64,000 nucleotides of DNA from Flavipsychrobacter sp. (lineage in GTDB: Bacteria; Bacteroidota; Bacteroidia; Chitinophagales; Chitinophagaceae): NCBI GenBank assembly GCA_041392855.1, contig JAWKLD010000001.1, positions 978,001-1,042,000 on the forward strand, read 5' to 3'. Under the pieces are notes generated by a model. That model had not been told where the DNA came from. It saw only the letters and a program-made list of their open reading frames with translations, and made no database searches. Positions 62,852-64,000 of this stretch are shown here, one piece after another. Position 1 is the stretch's first letter; the number at the start of each line of letters is the position of its first letter. Made by a program: the position numbers and the translations under genes.

Positions 62852-63343
62852 GTGAATACCTACAGCAACTTCTTATGTTTGCTTCTTGCAACATGTCTAC
62901 TTTATAGCTGTAAGCAAAAGGAGGATACTAGTCCTTATATTAGGCCAGCATATACACTAGCAGACCTTACAGGTTCGAGATTATTTGGTGGTGAAGAAAT
63001 CACCATATATCCCGACGACACTTCTAAAAATACAAGCTATCATATTGATAGCTTTACATTACGTATGGAACTACAGGATGACTCTGTATTGCTACTTCCT
63101 CACTATGGTGTATTCCCAACTACTATAAAGCTATATCGAAAAGAGAAGAATTTCATTTTCAGAGATGAGGGTGTACCCAAAAGTACATGGCCATATTTTG
63201 AAAGCAATGCACCAGGTTCTAATGAACGTATAGCAATACACTTTGACCAGGAATACAACCTTTGCACTTATTACTACCACAAGCATATTGTAAAACCTAA
63301 TACAAAAGGATATGACATTATAAGAGTCTACTATGAATTATAG
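62852..63343 (+). CDS. Small lipoprotein, unrecognised
   Basis: 163 residues from a GTG. Lipoprotein signal (LLATCLLYSC, Cys ~20). The rest is soluble and beta-rich (SYHIDSFTLRMELQDDSVLLLPHYGVFP, ERIAIHFDQEYNLCTYYYHKH). No family was recognised. It is in line with the MBL-fold gene (72 bp) on the plus strand and may be part of the same locus. Confidence 0.65.
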   Translation: MNTYSNFLCLLLATCLLYSCKQKEDTSPYIRPAYTLADLTGSRLFGGEEITIYPDDTSKNTSYHIDSFTLRMELQDDSVLLLPHYGVFPTTIKLYRKEKNFIFRDEGVPKSTWPYFESNAPGSNERIAIHFDQEYNLCTYYYHKHIVKPNTKGYDIIRVYYEL

Positions 63344-63396
63344 CAAAGCTTCTATATCAGCCTAAAAAACGTTCTAGCATTCCTTATATTTATATT

Positions 63397-63780
63397 ATGA
63401 ATGGAGGTCTCATAAAAAGGTTATTTACCATAATAATGGTATTGATCAGCATACACAATGTAAAGGCGCAACAGTTTACCGTAAAGCCTATGACGGAAGA
63501 GCGGCTAAAGACCATTGCTATAACTGCAGATAAAAGTTGTCCTGAAATACTGAATAAAGATACTAGACTGGATAGTGTGCGCTATCTAAAGGGACTAATA
63601 CTGTGCAACTACTATACCATGCCCAATGCTACTGCTGAGGATGTAGCAAGAGCGCGTATGCATAGTGGCGATGACAAGAATGATGAAGGCGTAAAGTTGC
63701 CTAATAGCACCTATCGTGTGCAGCATAAGTTTTACGACAAGAATGGTGTATATATTTTTACCAAAACACAGTGGCAGTAA
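63397..63780 (+). CDS. Small exported protein, unrecognised
   Basis: 127 residues. Signal peptide (about 1-24, ending VKAQ). The mature part has RLKTIAITADKSCPEIL and later VRYLKGLILCNYYTMPNATAEDV; the two Cys might form a disulfide. No family was recognised. It is the last plus-strand gene of the window and ends against a convergent partial gene. Confidence 0.65.
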   Translation: MNGGLIKRLFTIIMVLISIHNVKAQQFTVKPMTEERLKTIAITADKSCPEILNKDTRLDSVRYLKGLILCNYYTMPNATAEDVARARMHSGDDKNDEGVKLPNSTYRVQHKFYDKNGVYIFTKTQWQ

Positions 63781-64000
63781 CTACCAACCCGCAAATATCT
63801 CCGCCATAGATGGGGATGTGAATACACGAAAAGCAATTAAATACATTGCTAGTGTCAATAACCCCAAAGTATTAAAACGTCTTAGCAATCTTCCTCCTTC
63901 TTCTTCATATTCTTTATCCCCCTTTAAGCTAGGTTGTTCTTTAGCTTTCTTGCCATGAGCTCTCATTTCCATAAATTTCTTATAGGCTAAGTAGGCAAAA
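63781..64000 (-). CDS. C-terminal fragment of a membrane protein (cut by window edge)
   Basis: On the minus strand a frame is open from the last base of the window through to a stop at 63781. The ~73 visible residues have a charged stretch (EMRAHGKKAKEQ, DKEYEEEGG) and then one hydrophobic segment (LGLLTLAMYLIAFRVF). The gene begins beyond the window. It abuts the stop of the convergent gene at 63780. The family cannot be told; the ATG at 63972 is probably internal. Confidence 0.5.
   Translation of the reverse strand, partial: FAYLAYKKFMEMRAHGKKAKEQPSLKGDKEYEEEGGRLLRRFNTLGLLTLAMYLIAFRVFTSPSMAEIFAGW

Noticed and set aside
63716..63958. Plus-strand frame at the window end as a gene
   Set aside because: It overlaps the exported protein gene and the better-supported minus-strand frame, and has no features of its own.
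1..64000. CRISPR array, prophage or insertion sequence
   Set aside because: No regularly spaced repeats, no transposase, integrase or phage structural genes were seen on either strand.

Overview
The window is a piece of chromosome from a Bacteroidota bacterium, most likely of the order Chitinophagales (placement is inference). Support: several secreted proteins end in a type IX secretion (T9SS) type A sorting domain (around 'YPNP'); the primary sigma factor is the short form without region 1.1; promoter-like -7 boxes of the form TAnnTTTG recur upstream of genes; DUF4249, DUF4260 and OMP_b-brl_3-type proteins are present; and EF-P has an Arg-tipped loop. Coding is dense, AT-rich and on both strands. 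I saw no tRNA, rRNA, CRISPR array, prophage, transposase or integrase.

Layout. 1-7.4 kb: the tail of a molybdopterin oxidoreductase, a GH109-type glycosidase, a DUF3298-like lipoprotein, a geranylgeranyl-reductase-family flavoprotein, a kelch-like T9SS protein, and a lipid operon (LpxL-like acyltransferase plus fatty acid desaturase). 7.5-16 kb: YCII protein with an ECF sigma factor of the TPR-tailed type, DUF763 protein, a front-end-type desaturase, a TPR protein and gyrA. 16-25 kb: a lipoprotein archaemetzincin, hotdog thioesterase, saccharopine dehydrogenase-like protein, smpB, accD, pyrRB, a small block of three unrecognised genes partly bracketed by a 35-bp direct repeat, an NTF2-like protein and gcdH. 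25-41 kb: primary sigma factor, a GT-C-like membrane protein, a GT2-DUF2062 fusion, a C45-like acyltransferase, hutI, efp-accB-accC, rfbB-rfbA, DUF445, a T9SS protein, and the tyrosine-degradation pair hmgA-hppD. 41-47 kb: an operon of three large paralogous T9SS proteins with a MopE-like metal-binding motif. 47-54.5 kb: L,D-transpeptidase, DUF4249 lipoprotein, trxB, Crp/Fnr regulator, DUF4260 protein and two tandem TPR-histidine kinases. 54.5-64 kb: a divergent SRPBCC/HxlR pair with two matching operator-like palindromes, DinB-like protein, a radical SAM protein next to a Y-family DNA polymerase, a large outer-membrane beta-barrel protein, an MBL-fold protein with a degraded metal site, and small secreted proteins.

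How it fits together. Several genes support amino-acid catabolism: hmgA and hppD for tyrosine, hutI for histidine, the saccharopine dehydrogenase-like gene and gcdH for lysine. Others support lipid and envelope work: accBCD, two desaturases, an acyltransferase, rfbAB, two glycosyltransferases and an L,D-transpeptidase. I did not find one clear-cut new multi-gene system. The strongest leads are the HxlR operator pair, the MopE-like paralog operon, the duplicated orphan kinases, the repeat-bracketed small-gene block beside pyrR, the Arg-tipped EF-P, and the polymerase/radical SAM pair with a palindromic promoter.
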